A stretch of DNA of 64,000 nt from Lasioglossum baleicum (Eukaryota > Arthropoda > Insecta > Hymenoptera > Halictidae), in assembly GCF_051020765.1 (NCBI RefSeq), contig NC_134933.1, positions 7,537,461-7,601,460 on the forward strand, read 5' to 3'. Shown one piece after another: positions 44,501 to 57,673 of the stretch (positions are counted from its first letter, which is position 1; every line of letters begins with the position of its first letter). The notes under the pieces were generated by a model. It searched no databases. It was not told the origin of the DNA and was given only the letters and a program-made list of their open reading frames with translations. The position numbers and the translations under genes are program-made.

Positions 44501-46649
44501 TCGTCGACGATCTCTTCCTGGTATAATGCGAGAGAACAAATGATGATAGAGACGTAAGATCAGTAGAATAATAGGTAATAAAAGTCTTTATTACTCGAAA
44601 CGAACAATTCGATCTGCGCGACGCGTTTTACACGTTTACCGCGTGTGTCTCGACATCGATAGTGTCTACCATAGAAGGTCTCTGTGTATTTACGGCATGT
44701 CGTAATTGTATCATCACACAACCGACGTAATCCTTAAGTACGAAGTTCTACTGCGTAAGAAGTTTATAAAAGTCGCAATCGGTTCCTCGTCGTCGATCAG
44801 AGAGGTCTCGATTTTTACGTTTTCCGTTTCCCCCGTTTCTTTTCACTTATCGTTTACCCCATTTTTCAATTAGACGTTCTTGCGTACTACCGGACACGTA
44901 AGTACCTAGGACCCATCAGAACAAAACGAAGAAAAAAGGAACGAGAGTCTTTTCGTACGTTGCTTAACGTTCTCGCCCGCTTTTTTACAAACCTTTGTGT
45001 GTATTACTTCGAACATTATTCGCATACGTTGAAACCGAATTTTAATAAAATCCACAATTGAAAGATCCCCTTGTTTGAATGATTTGAGACACGCAAAGCA
45101 AGACAATTCTTTCGATCCCGATAAAACAACTTCAAAATAAAAAACCTTGCATTATCGAGAAATGAGAAAAGGCGCATCCCGCACCCTCGCAATCCTGGAA
45201 ACGACAACCCCTTAGGGGTTGATCTTTGAATTTCAATTCGGAAACCTTCGGGACGAACGGCGTATAATAACCACCCAGGATGCGTGATTGCATGCGTGTA
45301 TAATAAGTCTGACTACCTTCAAAGACCAACTACATCGTTCTAAGCTTAACCAGTTACTATAGATGGTTCGTAATCAAGGGGTTCACGTGCGAAAGCTGCA
45401 CATATTCACACTTTCGCGGATCGGAGATTGCAGGGAGCATTGGAACTTTGAATCAAGTTTGAAAATATTCGGTTGGTTCAGAAATAACTTCCGCCGCGGA
45501 AGATTAAAACTCGATAAGTAATAATTAAATAATAACAATAAAGATTCTTAAGTTTAACGATAATGTTAACTTGTAATAGGTAGACTTCGGATTTCATGAG
45601 TTTATAGCATGCTAGAATGTGACGAATAAGTTAAAATAAAAGTTTTGACAAAAACTTACGAACTGTTCAGTTTATATAGTTTCATACAACCCATTACAGG
45701 AGAGATAAACTTCGCTTCTGTAAAGAGATTTAGAAGAAGTTTCATTTACAGAAAAATATCTGCCTGTGTCGCTTTATAAAATGACTCCGAAAATGTTTCC
45801 CAATTTTATCACAATATGTGCTCAATAAATTAAATTTAAATTAGAATAACTGTTTTATAAACAGACAGAAAGACTTCGGTTTTGTTAGACGATATGTGAT
45901 GAAAATATTTGTATTGCGTTTAGTCTGAATTTTTAATCCGAACGGAAAAGAGAAAATTTTCAGTTCTGAAACGTTAAAAAGCCAAGTGGAAGTTATTTAT
46001 GACGAAACCAAATATCACGCTATCAAAATTAATTATAATATACCCAAGAAGCGCATCGGCGATCATTACTTTCATTACGATTGGCCGTTGCAAGTTGCAA
46101 CAAGCTGCATCGGGCGCGCTGAAATTCACTGGAAATCGAAACGGAGAAACCTTTCACGAAAATGGAAGGTAGTTTTTAGTGGATCGTATCAAGCGAAGTG
46201 AAGCCGATCAATGGAACTTCTAGCGGGCCGTGTTCATCCTGCACGAAGCGACTGTTCCGTTTCATAAATCAATACGAAAGACATCGTGAGCTTTACGACA
46301 AGGCTTTGCCTCCCTTTTTTGATGTTTCCCCAGCATTCACGACCCCCTGTTACGATCACGCGAAATACCGAAGGTGAGTGCGTCGATAATCCAAACGAAT
46401 TTCAATAAAGTAACAAAGTCTTTAAACCGAAGAACATTCTCTGTACTGGTGGTGCAGATATCCTTCGTTTCACGAAAATTTCGGATTCCTCGCATATACG
46501 AATACCAGAGACGAATAACGACCAGATAAAACGAGTTATCGGACGAGAACTGTAAATACTAGACCGAGGATTCTATAGCATGCACGATGACCTCAACATC
46601 CGCCGGAAACCTACAAACAGGAATGTCAAATCTCTTCTACATTTAAGGA
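41569..46649. other. Non-coding, simple-repeat-rich
   Basis: Holds (CA)n and several long purine tracts plus unique AT-rich DNA. 45975-46200 has a 71-codon frame without recognisable family. May include dpr downstream sequence. Confidence 0.45.
43122..43145 (+). repeat. (CA)n microsatellite
   Basis: About eleven CA units. Nearby purine tracts at 43795-43850, 44140-44190 (gaaa)n and 44400-44490 (gagagc-like) are further simple repeats that create spurious open frames. Confidence 0.9.
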
Positions 46650-47175
46650 GGAGCTTTTCAGACGATAATTCCAAAAGATTATTATTTACTTTTTCAACCC
46701 GAATGACAATTCCGAGCTGTCTCTCAAAATTGTCATATTACAAACCGATTTTTATTGTACTTTTAGTTCTATTTAATAAATTGCTAATTGAAATGTAGCA
46801 CGACTTTATTAAGACGTCCAATTTTTTAATAAAATTACATATTTAGCATAAATGGATTTGTAAATGTCACTTATAAATACGAAAAATATGGAAAGTTGAA
46901 TTTGAATTAGGAGCTTTTCAAACGATAATTCCAGAAGTTTATTATTTACTTTTTCAACCCGAATGACAATTCCAATCTGTCTCTCAAAATTGCCATATTA
47001 CCAAACCAAAATTGCCAAACCGATTTTTATTGTACTTTTGGTTCCATTTAATAAATTGCTAATTGAAGTGTAACACGACTTTATTAAGACGTCCAATTTT
47101 TACATATTTATCATAAATGGATTTGTAATTGTCACTTATAAATACGAAAAATATGAAAAGTTGAATTTGAATTAG
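46650..47175 (+). repeat. Tandem duplication, two ~260 bp units
   Basis: Units 46650-46909 and 46910-47175 share nearly all sequence (gagcttttcagacgataatt, ctttttcaacccgaatgaca, aataaattgctaattgaa). Non-coding. Confidence 0.82.
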
Positions 47176-49076
47176 TTATGAAATGGTATGTATGATGAAG
47201 GATGATGGACACACGTGTAAGTACAGGTACAATATACATATATACTTTATTTCCCTATATACAATACAGTGTAAATTTTCACTGGTTTCCGTTGAAACAA
47301 TGTGAGATAAGCAAAAAAGGAAAATAATCTGATATATTTGATCTAATTCACAAGAAAATTTCTTCGAAAAATTGAGAATTAAGAAAAACGACAAGTATTG
47401 TATAAAAAAGTAAAAAATTCGAGCAAATTGTAATGCAAAATCATAACCAGTATCAAAGAATATATCACGGGCCATGCAATGGCGAACATGATAACTGGAA
47501 CAATTACAGCCCATCCATACAAATATTGATACAATCATTCCTTATTCTTACAATAATATGCAAAATTTATACTTTTTTCCATAAAATTGGAACAATGCGA
47601 TTAGAATAAGACAAAATTTCTTTTCTGCAACCGTTTGATAAATTGTAGAAGATATTTGGAAGTAGGTTTTTATGTACATACGAAAACGTGGTGTGAAAGT
47701 TAATTAGTACGTGATAAATGGGTTTAAAAATAACCAACAATGTATACCGTTTGCTTGAAATATTTCTTAAAATATAAGATATATTGCTATTAAAATAAGA
47801 TAACAGTTAAAACTCGTAACTGATTATACAAATAATAAATTGGAATATTGCTTGTGTTCTCGTCTACAGTGAACAGTAATTCATTTGGCTGAGATTACTC
47901 TTTCCGGGCACAAAACTCTTTCCGCATAACTAGGTGATAAGTAACACGTTTCAAGGTCCCTTTACTCGTCATTTACCTTTATACAACTACAATTTATTGA
48001 ACAAACAAAATATTGTAAATTGATTTAACAGTATACAACATGCTAATCTATCTATAAAAATCTTAAAAGTTCGTATGTACTAGTTACGTTAATTCTTTAG
48101 TTAACCTGAGAAATTTGGAAAAAAGAAAATTATTTCGTAATAATACTTTCTCTATCATTATACATCTCGCCTTCCAGATCAATTATACGTGCCTACAATT
48201 TTGCCCTTTAACCTTCGAAAGCAACGAAGTGATTTAAATGTTCCCTTGTAGGTAACTTCCTCGTACGTATACGTACACGTATACATAGAGCCGTAATATA
48301 CAGGACGTTTCGTAAAATGTGATAAATTTTGGAAATAAAAGATTCCTGAAAGATAAACCTAATTTTCTTGATGTTCTCGTGTTTCGCAAAAAGAAAAAAC
48401 GCCCTTCAAAACGCCCTTCAAAACGCCGCTATACAAAATGCTTTTAATTATATTATCATTTAACCTTTACGTGAGCATTTCAAGTCTCTATCGGCTATTT
48501 CCTTTATCCCTAAGATTTAGTCTTATAAAACTTTCGAGTTCTTGAAACCGTTTGTCTTCCCTTTCTTTTTCAAAAATATATACGCGTACTTTTAAATCTT
48601 ACTTCAATACCGTGAATCTCTTATTTCCTGAATGTAACACACATTAGAAAACACCTTGTACATATACATGATAGATATACATATATGTAATATAAAGAAT
48701 CTTATACCTTATAACAGATTATTAACTTAAATCTACAAAAGAACTCGATAAAGACGTACGCTTGTCACGCCACGTTCAAATCAAATATTCCCTTATGAAA
48801 TTTCTATAAAAAAGATAACTGCTTCACAAGCATAAACAATCGTAACACATTTACATAAATTTTTACTATTTGAAAATAGTAGATAACATCGTTCAATGAA
48901 TTTCATGGGGAGTCCTTTTGCAATCAATAGTACGATATCTTTATCGCAGTAATGTAAATCTAGATAACAAAAAATATATATTTTACAGTATCGTTACTTT
49001 ACTATGGTTTTTAAATAAACTGTTATCTTCATATAGATTACATGGTAATCTTTACCACAAGAATTATCAATCTGGA
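47176..49076 (-). other. Probable SNX6 3' UTR and downstream AT-rich DNA
   Basis: This 1.9 kb follows the SNX6 stop codon, is AT-rich and has no repeat shared with other parts of the window. No conserved coding sequence was recognised. Several AATAAA-like signals occur on the minus strand, so the transcript end could not be fixed. Open frames at 47176-47538 look like by-products of AT-rich composition. One alternate frame (47379-47534) is strikingly hydrophobic and is listed as a finding. Confidence 0.5.
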
Positions 49077-52000
49077 TCACTGTTCCCGTAAAACCGATAA
49101 ACATTTTTTGAGCAATTCCGCGTGTGCCTGTAAATGAAAAATATATTTTACGAACCACTGTGATATATACAAATACAAAAAGACAGAAGCATCCTTACCT
49201 TTGCATGTTTTATTTCTAGTTCTGTTAATTCGATTAAATTCTTTCTAAAAGCGGCTACTCTTCTCGTTTTGAAATCCGTTAGTTCTGGAATCGACATTAA
49301 CTGTTAGTTATCTCGTTAAATAAACAAGAATGTAGGAGATATATTCTGTACCTTCTTTTCCTTTCTCCGACATCTGTTCAAACTTTTCGCACGCCTCCAT
49401 TTGAGCTTTTTCTGCCTGTATCAACAAAAATAATCAAAATTGTTAACTTTCATGATACGCGATACTATTGGTGCTGAAATTGGTATCAAAAGCTTTTGCT
49501 TCATAACATATACGAAACCAAATAAAGCATGCAAGTTTTAAAGTTCCATTATTAAAATTCATAATCAAAAGAACATTTTAAAAATTGCATTTTTCATATA
49601 TATAAATCTCTAGGCTAGCCTATGCTGTGTCTTCTACTGTAAAAATCTATTTAGCTTTTAAATTTCATCGTTGTAAAAGAAAAAGTAAAAATACATGCAA
49701 GTTCTGCTCATGCGTAACATTGAAAATACTGACTTGATGTGTAATGATTGATTTCAGTGTTTTCAGTTTCTCCAACATACAGACAGTAATATGTAATATA
49801 TACATACATACTAAAAAACTACTTCATTGTTATCGCATGTAATGTTATTTTTGTACATTGCAGAATACAACCTCAGCGTTATCAACATTTGCAAGATTTT
49901 TCAACATTAATCTTTAAACATTAAAAGCCTTTAAAGAATTTAGCTAAAGGAAGAGCCCACTCATCGTTAAACAATTTTATTTTACGGTATCTTTGCATTT
50001 GTTTTAATTAAATATAATTTCTTATTCGCTCTTGAAAATTCAATTGATGCTATATAGTTAGTCTGCAGGGTACGGATCGTGTACACTATTTTAAAGTATA
50101 CATACATACTGAGAGCTAAACATGATATTATTAAAAATAATATATACTGTAACAAGGCAACAACTGTACGAATAGAGAAAAACACACCTCAGCAACCTCC
50201 ACTGCCTTGATGAGCAAGAAAGATTAAATTTCTGATTAGATTCTATGCATGCTTCAATTGAACGTTGCATGTTATATACATACATATAATACGTACAATT
50301 TCAAAGAAAAATATATTTTCCGTAATATACGTTTCTTACTTTGAATATACTCGTGAAAAATCTACTCACAGCATGAACGTCTTTATTTTTGGCACGGGCT
50401 TTCTCAAGAGCACGATTTGCAGATTCGTATGTGTGTAAAGCTTTCAATCTTCTGAAAAGCAACCGTTTGGCTGCAGCTGTATCCCTCATGTAGTACCGAA
50501 GAGTGTCTGACAATTTTAAGTCCTCATCAGATGCTACTCTGCCCTCAACTTTCTATTACATTACATCACAACATTAAAAATAAAACTAGTACGAATAGAA
50601 AAATTAGCAAAAAGTTACGATCAAAACATCTTACTCTTAGCTTCTCAAAGGTCTCTGCAATTTTTGTCAGAAATCTCTCCAGTTTACCATTATCAGTTGT
50701 AGCTAATTGTAAAAGATTCGTCGATATCTTTATATAGGAATCCGCCACATCTTTGTGTTTAGCTGTTTGGCGATCTGCACGAGCGGTTGCTTCTTTTAAA
50801 TTCTGATGGTACGTTTGTAAAAACGACATTTCCTGATCAAAAAGGTCATTTACATCTTTTACAGTTGCCGATAAATAATATTCATCCGTTGTAGTTGAGA
50901 AAGACTTTACTAAACCCCCAAACATTTCCATTTTGTTTTTTCCTAAAATAAAATAGGAAATTTATATCTTCATTTTACCTCGAACGATACTCGTGTCGTA
51001 AGACCAATATAAAATGAAACAAAAAATTATATTCAAGCACCAAAATCATTACCTCTCACACAAAGATCTTGATCATATTCTAAAAACACTCTTAAATTAT
51101 GATCGTTTTGAAAAACTGGGTGGTTTGCTAGTCTAGTTAAAAACATTTCGTGCATGGCAACGGTTTTCTTAAATGTAGCTAAATACTCACTGTAATAAAA
51201 GTATAGCATTATGAAATGAAAATTATTAATTAAGCTAGGCTTACATTAAGATCTCGAATGTACTTTAATTAATACTTACGCTTCCAGTTCCTGCTTCATT
51301 TTGTTAAATTCTTCACGAGTCATGTTACCCTCGCCTTCTCCGAGCTTTTGTAACTTTTCTCGAGATGCATCGAAATCTGGTCTCGGTGGGCAAGGCGGAA
51401 TCTAAAAACATATAATTCCACCAATTAATTATCACCATTATATCATACATGGTCAGTCTCATAACGCGACGATCTCAAATAACTCGTAAGTTATTTGTTG
51501 TACTAAAGTTTTTATTTCGCATAAAGAACCACAGTCTAGTAATTATTCATTTTAAGTCCCACTTTGTATATTTTATTACGCAGAATTTCATAATTTATCC
51601 GAATTTGAGAAAACATAGTAGACATTCCATTTAAAAAACCAAAGGTGACCCTCGTATTGCAAAGTAAATGCAATTTTTGTTCGAAACATTCCTTCGTGCA
51701 ACAAATAACTCAGCCTGTATACTTAGAATTGAAATCTCATACAAAATGTGAAAACGTACGATATAGCCGGCATACTCTTCGCTCTCTTCGAATCGATCGT
51801 GTAACCATACAAACTCTTCATGTTGCCTCACAACTAAATTATCTCGTTTTTGAAAGTATGGCAAAGTAGTCTTCGTATGTACAGTGAATTTCACTTTATC
51901 CTTCTCACTAAGAGCATCTGAAATATCCACCTGCAGCGGTTTATCGGAGAGATCTACGTTATCCGCATGAATCGTCTGTAAACGTAAATGTCTATGATTA

Positions 52001-52308
52001 GAAACAGAAAATTATAAGGTGCAAATATCGAATATATGTATAAAAGACGAAAATTCAAGTAATCATTAGCAAAACAAAAAATAATAGAAAAAATAATGAA
52101 AAAAAAAAGCAACGTGAGTATACCTTCTTAAGGGGGACGTTACTTAAAATATCGGCAGTATCGCACATGCCGTCCTGAAACATTTCGCTCGATTAAAGAA
52201 ACGTGCACAGAGTATTTTTAACAGTAGAAAATATTCAACTACAACGTATTAAATTCGTTATGAAGTCCAATCGGCGGACTAGTGATAACAGGTTCCACCT
52301 ACCATCAT
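49077..52308 (-). CDS. SNX6: Sorting nexin 6 (SNX5/6 type; PX-BAR, retromer-associated)
   Basis: Coding exons in transcript order are 52308-52303, 52174-52124, 51975-51760, 51401-51280, 51189-51053, 50942-50635, 50552-50370, 49415-49352, 49284-49199 and 49127-49077. They total 1224 nt, 407 residues, the usual SNX6 length; all join in frame with GT-AG introns. The protein starts MMDG. Residues about 35-165 are a PX domain (VDISDALSEKDKVKFTVHTK, the EEFVWLHDRF segment, then IPPCPPRPDFD). The rest is a BAR domain with long amphipathic helices (KEMFGG-like MEMFGGLVKS, KVEGRVASDEDLKL, TRRVAAFRKNLIELTELEIKHAK). Known role: with SNX1/2 it forms tubulating coats for endosome-to-Golgi retrieval. The first coding exon is only six coding bases (ATGATG). 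An extra 18-nt in-frame exon at 50188-50205 may be used in some transcripts. Confidence 0.95.
50188..50205 (-). CDS. SNX6: Candidate 18-nt microexon of SNX6
   Basis: On the minus strand, a pyrimidine-rich tract ending ctcatcaag is followed by 18 bases and the donor gtgtgt. Both flanking exon junctions are phase 0, so inclusion would add six residues (AVEVAE) just before the AEKAQMEACEKF helix and would lengthen the protein from 407 to 413. The gene reads correctly without it, so it is either alternatively spliced or a chance match. Confidence 0.35.
51440..51541 (+). mobile_element. Truncated TA-MITE family 1 fragment in an SNX6 intron
   Basis: Only the right end is clear: ttttatttcgcataaagaaccacagtcta. 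The left side is lost or unrecognisable near the exon boundary at 51401, so the start coordinate is approximate. Confidence 0.5.
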
Positions 52309-53736
52309 GGCGTCCAAGCGTCTTTTTGACACGTTTTGTGTTTGACGATATGCGACTGTCAGAATTAATCCGATAATGATCTCGACTATACTCCCGCAGT
52401 CGGCTTTCCTCGACGCTACGATAATTCCTCTCGTACTTATGATCCAACAAGAACGATCACCAGTGGACAATTTTCCGCTGGTAAAACACACTTAACCGAA
52501 TCATAACATGTCAGAATGCGGTATATTCCGAAGACATATGTTGATAAATCAGCTGTAAGAACAAGACGGTCGGACGTCAATTCATAAATCCTGCCTAAAC
52601 TGTCAATGCACGAATTTCTGTGCTACGTGCAGCTACGTGCTACGTAATCGGTATCCGCGGAAACGAAGCAAGAGAAAATTTTGGTAGATTTCAGAATACT
52701 CCCTCGACACACGTGTCAACCACATATAAATATACCGACTTATCATCAAATATCTGTTAGGAAGTACGAATGCAATTTGTCCACTTCCACTAACGGTCGA
52801 ACTCTAAAAAATATAAATATTAATCAGTTGGTAACAGTAAAACAATATATTTTTAAAATGTTGATTCTTAGACATATTTTTAAATATCTCGAAAACTATC
52901 AAGAACAATGTATAAATATGTATAAATATACATATTTACATGTTAATCGATCTTTTCAATGCAAGTGTATAATTGATTGTGGAAACGATGATACGACGAT
53001 ATTTTTAATTAATTCATAAAAGAAACTTCAAATACATGAAATATTTTCGTTATCTTTCATATTTTTATGTGACGGCATATTTCACGATCGTGAACGAACA
53101 TCTACCTGTCTAAAGTTACATTATGTAGTTTTCGATCGTTGACAGAAAGTTTTCTTCTGCTCTATGTAACCTACATGAACGACCCTCGGATTCGTGATTA
53201 CGTGTATATTAATTTCAATCAATATTTTCGTATAACATTGTTTACTTTTTTGTGGTTCTTTATACGTAAGTTTAAGCTGTCTACAATATTTAATGTTGTA
53301 CATTTCGATCGAACAGTGGAGTATAATTGAGTTTAATCTGTTTGAAGAAATATTGAATACGTACTTGAACTGAAATATTTACTGGTTAAGAATTTATTTG
53401 CTTTAATGATTTTTAACCCATGCTTACATTTGTTTCCATATATCTGGCAATATTCGTATTTTATTTATTTACGTTACAATATATAAAAATGTAAAATACA
53501 TAGTTATAAACTACTCATTGAAACATGGTTATTACCTGTTCGTGTAATGCTTGAACTACTGTAAATCGTTTCCAAAGAGTATTTTTCTTATTTGCATTTT
53601 TAAAAATTAATAAGTGTACATCTGCTAAAATAGAATTAGTAAATATTTCTGTATTCTTGTTTTATTGAAGTTTTGAAAAATATGTCATCCTATATATTTA
53701 GTATGTAACAATAATTTACCATTTTCAAGATTAACA
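52309..53736. promoter_or_regulatory. Divergent intergenic region between SNX6 and EMC2
   Basis: The region separates two start codons that point away from each other, about 1.4 kb apart, and must contain both 5' UTRs and promoters. The 300 bases next to SNX6 are more GC- and CpG-rich than the AT-rich remainder, suggesting the SNX6 start there. No TATA box or other motif could be assigned with confidence, and no further gene was seen. Confidence 0.5.
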
Positions 53737-55162
53737 ATGGCAGATCGTTACGATCGATACGAAAAACTATCATGGAAAGGTAAGTTTACCTGGTAATCGT
53801 TCGTTATAATCATAATTATGAATGTTGTATAATATATATCTATGATTTTGTTTAAAAATTTCTAACTCTCAATCTTTCGTGAAATTATGATACATATAGA
53901 AGCACGAGACTTGCTTAGGACTTGGAGAGAAGACGGCGAACGCCGAAGTAGTGACGTAGTGCATTTATGGGAAAGGAAATTGATGTTGAAAATGGGTCAG
54001 TTAGGCAACGAAGGTACGATAAAATGATTTCTTATAAAAATGAACTGTATCAAAGCACTGGTTTTAATTAAGTGCATAATAGTTTTTGTAAACTCGACGA
54101 ATTGCATAGTAATTGCTATAAATTATCATGTAGAATACCTAGTTCTGGAACAAGTTTGTATAGCGGCGTTGGATTGCTATCATCTTTCTCTGGCTGAATA
54201 TTGCATAATTATACTGAAGCAAGAGTTTCCTAACAGCTTAAGAGTCCACAAATATCATGCAATGCACCTGGAAGCATTGGAAATGTAAAATTCATTTATT
54301 CAAACCATTTGTAATTGAAGTTTCTTTAATATTAACATATCGCTAAACAAGAGTAACATTTATAGGTACGATGAAGCATTAGAAGTTCTGGAATCTATTA
54401 TAAAAAGGGATGAAACAAATGCGGCACCAAGAAAAAGACGTATAGCTATACTAAAAGCAAGAGGTAGAATACCAGAGGCTATTAAAGAACTTACAGAGTA
54501 CTTGAAAAAGTTAGCAGCTTTTAATCTTAATGTTAAATATAATATACCATAAGAAAATATGTTCATTATGGACAATGAATTATTTGTAGGTTTATGAGCG
54601 ATCAAGAAGCATGGCACGAGTTGTGCGATTTGTATTTACAGGAACAAGAATATTCTAAAGCTGCGTTTTGTATGGAAGAACTTATATTGCATAATCCGCA
54701 CAGTCATCTAATTTACCAAAGATACGCAGAAATAAAATATTCTCAGGTAATAGAAGATTTCTAATGAATCTCTTGTCCGTGTTGCACAGAATTTATATGT
54801 AAAACTTTCTTTCTAAGGGTGGATTTGATAATATGGAATTAGCTAAGATCTACTTTTGCCAAGCTGCAAAACTAAATCCAAATAACATTCGAGCTCTATA
54901 TGGATTATTACTGGTAGGAATGAAATGACTGAAACCTTTAGCGCATAATTTAATTGTTCGTAATTAATCGTTTATACTGTATTCTCAGGCAACAAATAAT
55001 ATAGCTACATCGCCAAAATGTCCTTCTTCGAAAAAGAAAGATGCTATAAAATTAAGCGAATGGGCAGCTAATCAAATCGAAAAGCAATATCAATCAAAAG
55101 TTTCAGATGATCTAGTTGAAACGGTGGAAGGCTTACTAGGACAATTGCAACTTGACGTTTAG
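53737..55162 (+). CDS. EMC2: ER membrane protein complex subunit 2 (EMC2/TTC35)
   Basis: Seven exons: 53737-53779, 53900-54013, 54134-54284, 54366-54509, 54590-54746, 54818-54913 and 54989-55162. They join to 879 nt and 292 residues, near the roughly 297 of animal EMC2. The sequence is a helical TPR protein: EARDLLRTWREDGERRSSDV at the N-terminus, YDEALEVLESIIKRDETNAAPRKRRIAIL, then DQEAWHELCDLYLQEQEYSKAAFCMEELIL and AKIYFCQAAKLNPNNIRALYGLL, ending in a charged helix. There is no signal peptide or membrane segment, as expected for the cytosolic scaffold subunit of the EMC, which inserts tail-anchored and multipass proteins into the ER. All introns are short (66-121 bp) with GT-AG ends and consistent phases. 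The ATG context is acaATGG. Confidence 0.96.
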
Positions 55163-55694
55163 ATATGCAAATTTATATGTATGTATATGTTTAAATATTG
55201 TAACATATGTAAATGTACTATTCATTCCTCACAATTTATATACAAATGCAATTTATTGTGATTAATCGACAAATGTTTACATCATCATCTTATGACTGAT
55301 AAAGCAAACTAATACAAATGTATCGAAATGTTTGCTGTGCGAAATATAGCATAATTTATCAGTTAAATAATTGATAAAAAGAAAAAACCAATCGGAAAAT
55401 ATTCTACTGTAGGGAAAACAATATTAGATCATAAGACGAAAAACTTTATAACTTTGTAACAGCTATTAATTTAATAGAATCAGTAACGATCAGCTCAAGA
55501 TACCAAGACTTCTATTATCTTTTATTCAGATTCATCTCCTCGTTATCGAATCTATATTACACATTCCTGCACGTCTTGTATGATTCTCTACATTGCATAC
55601 ATCAACGTAAAAGGCAACAATTCAAATAAGTTATACTCTACAATATTGAATTTAAAGAAAACAATAAACGTTTATTACGCATCAAATTACAGAG
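55163..55694. other. Convergent 3' region between EMC2 and TRMT11
   Basis: Two genes end toward each other here, leaving 532 bp for both 3' UTRs. A minus-strand AATAAA at 55676-55671, only about 19 bp after the TRMT11 stop, is the best candidate for its polyadenylation signal, though a later one may be used. The sequence is AT-rich and holds no gene. Confidence 0.55.
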
Positions 55695-57673
55695 TCATCT
55701 GTTCGAGTTATTTTTATTATTCTCTTCCCACAATTCTCTTTTCTTGGCCTTTTCCGTAGCTTTCTTCAATCGTTTCTCTTTCCGGCTCTCGTTTCGTAAC
55801 GCAAAATACTTTTCTCGGAAATCGGATAGATTCATAAAAATTATTTCATCAGATTCCTGGAAAAGCAACATTGAAAAATTACTTTCATTGTTGGATGTTG
55901 AAGTTTGTTTATCCATACCTTAGGATCCTTTATCTTTATATAAGTCAATAATCTGCGACTGGTATAATTGCTAAGTACTTGCTCGGAATTGGCTATTAAT
56001 TCTAAACATGGATGATTTGGTAAATGATCTTCTGAATATTGATCCCTGAAAAATATACTGTTATCTTAAATGATATTTTTACTTATAAAGAAAGAAAATT
56101 GAAATACGTCCGGATCCACTTTAGCAGTATGTTTACTATATACTACGCTTTACCTAAATAAAGGAAACCAACATATTAATCTGCCTTTTATTCTAAGATG
56201 TTTTGCAGAGAAACTCAACAAATCTTTGTAGATCTCAGGTAAACCGTAGCCAATTTTAGAAGGAATATGAGAAGATGCTTGATGTTCTTCTATTACTGGA
56301 TTTAATTTTGTTGTACCTATCTTCTCTGTTGCTTCTCTTATACCGTAAGGAGCTACAAAAAGTACAAATAGAATTATTGAAAATGTTCGGGGAAATGTGA
56401 TGTGATAAGAATAATTATACTAACGGTCAGTAATTATAGCATCTACAGCCATATCCGAACGCCATAAAGGAACAGAGAAATCTGACACCACAACGTCAAG
56501 GTAATATGAACTTGTTCCATACTGTCTCATATTTGCTGCAACGCTTTCGTCTTTTTCCCTAATCTAACAATAGCTTCAGTAAATATAATTTAATGATATA
56601 AAAAATTGATGAATTCAATACCTTTTGCAACTTTCGACTAGGTCTTGTACGGCCATGCAGCATTAAAAAGTCTATATCTGTTCCCAATGTATATCCTCCA
56701 AAATGAGAAGCTGCGACTAACAACGAACCAGTTCCAACAAATGGATCAAGAACAATATCCCCTTTTTGAACTTGAGCTTGATTTGCCATTATTAACGACA
56801 ACTGGGGATCCATAGATGTGTTGCCTATGAATTTTCTGGTTTTTAAGGATAACTTCTGTATCAAGTCTCTTTGCCCACTTGTAATCTGGAAAAGCATAGA
56901 ATGCACACAAATAACGTGAACTAATATATCCAAATTACCTACCCATCGACCAAAGAATAATTCATAAGGTTCATCAGGAATGTTATTAGGGTTTAGTCCA
57001 TAAAATTCTATATAACATAAAGTTGTGTCTGGATTATTTAATTTCACTGGTCCTTCGAATGGTAAATAACTGAAAGACTTTAATATAATATTAATCCTTC
57101 TACTACTCTTGTAGCAGTCTCTTTAGTATCATTTCATTTACGTACTTCAATTTTGTTCACTTTTTCACTCTGCGAAAAGTGTTTGCAAAATGTCTCAACT
57201 ATTACTTTAAATGATTTTTGAGGACCAACATAATTTTTCATTTCTACAATGGGATAGTTCTTCAATTTACTATGGAGATCTCCACAGTTTTTACTATTAG
57301 CCCATAATTCGATACAGAATCGCACGCAGACCGCTCTACTTGCAATTTTATGTGCGATTTTCTCCGAAGGTAAATTAACGATCCAGTAAGGCTATGAAAA
57401 AAATTATGTAAATTTAAAACAAACAATGTGCAAAATATGATACAATGACTTTCGATTTCTTACATGTTTATTCCAGTTTGGATGAGCACAGGTACTTATG
57501 TTGTACATATTAAGAATAGATTCTATTTCCTAAAAACAAATTAAAAAGAACATATACAATAAGATTTAAATAAATAAAAATCAAGTAAAAATATTACTTA
57601 CAGGTGCTCGAAAATCAATGTGTTCGTGAGCGAACCAAAAAAGATAACTTTTCCATTGATTATTCATTGTCAT
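55695..57673 (-). CDS. TRMT11: tRNA (guanine(10)-N2)-methyltransferase catalytic subunit (TRMT11/Trm11)
   Basis: Nine exons in transcript order: 57673-57602, 57529-57464, 57391-57146, 57077-56943, 56885-56622, 56563-56425, 56352-56154, 56045-55919 and 55856-55695. They total 1410 nt, 469 residues; human TRMT11 is about the same length. An N-terminal THUMP-related region is followed by FFGRW-ITSGQRDL, the GNTSMDPQLSLIMAN segment, the SAM-binding motif DPFVGTG (residues 220-226) and the catalytic DPPYG (307-311), whose second Pro codon is split by an intron. The C-terminal tail is Lys/Glu-rich. The enzyme, with TRMT112, makes m2G10 in cytosolic tRNAs. Translation can start at 57673 (MTMNN) or six bases later; the first ATG is chosen. 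The exon 4 acceptor (attaaag) is weak but is the one that keeps frame. Confidence 0.95.

Noticed and set aside
49855..49890. Second SNX6 microexon candidate with a GCTGAG-gtt donor-like end
   Set aside because: No AG acceptor lies at a suitable distance and the donor is poor.
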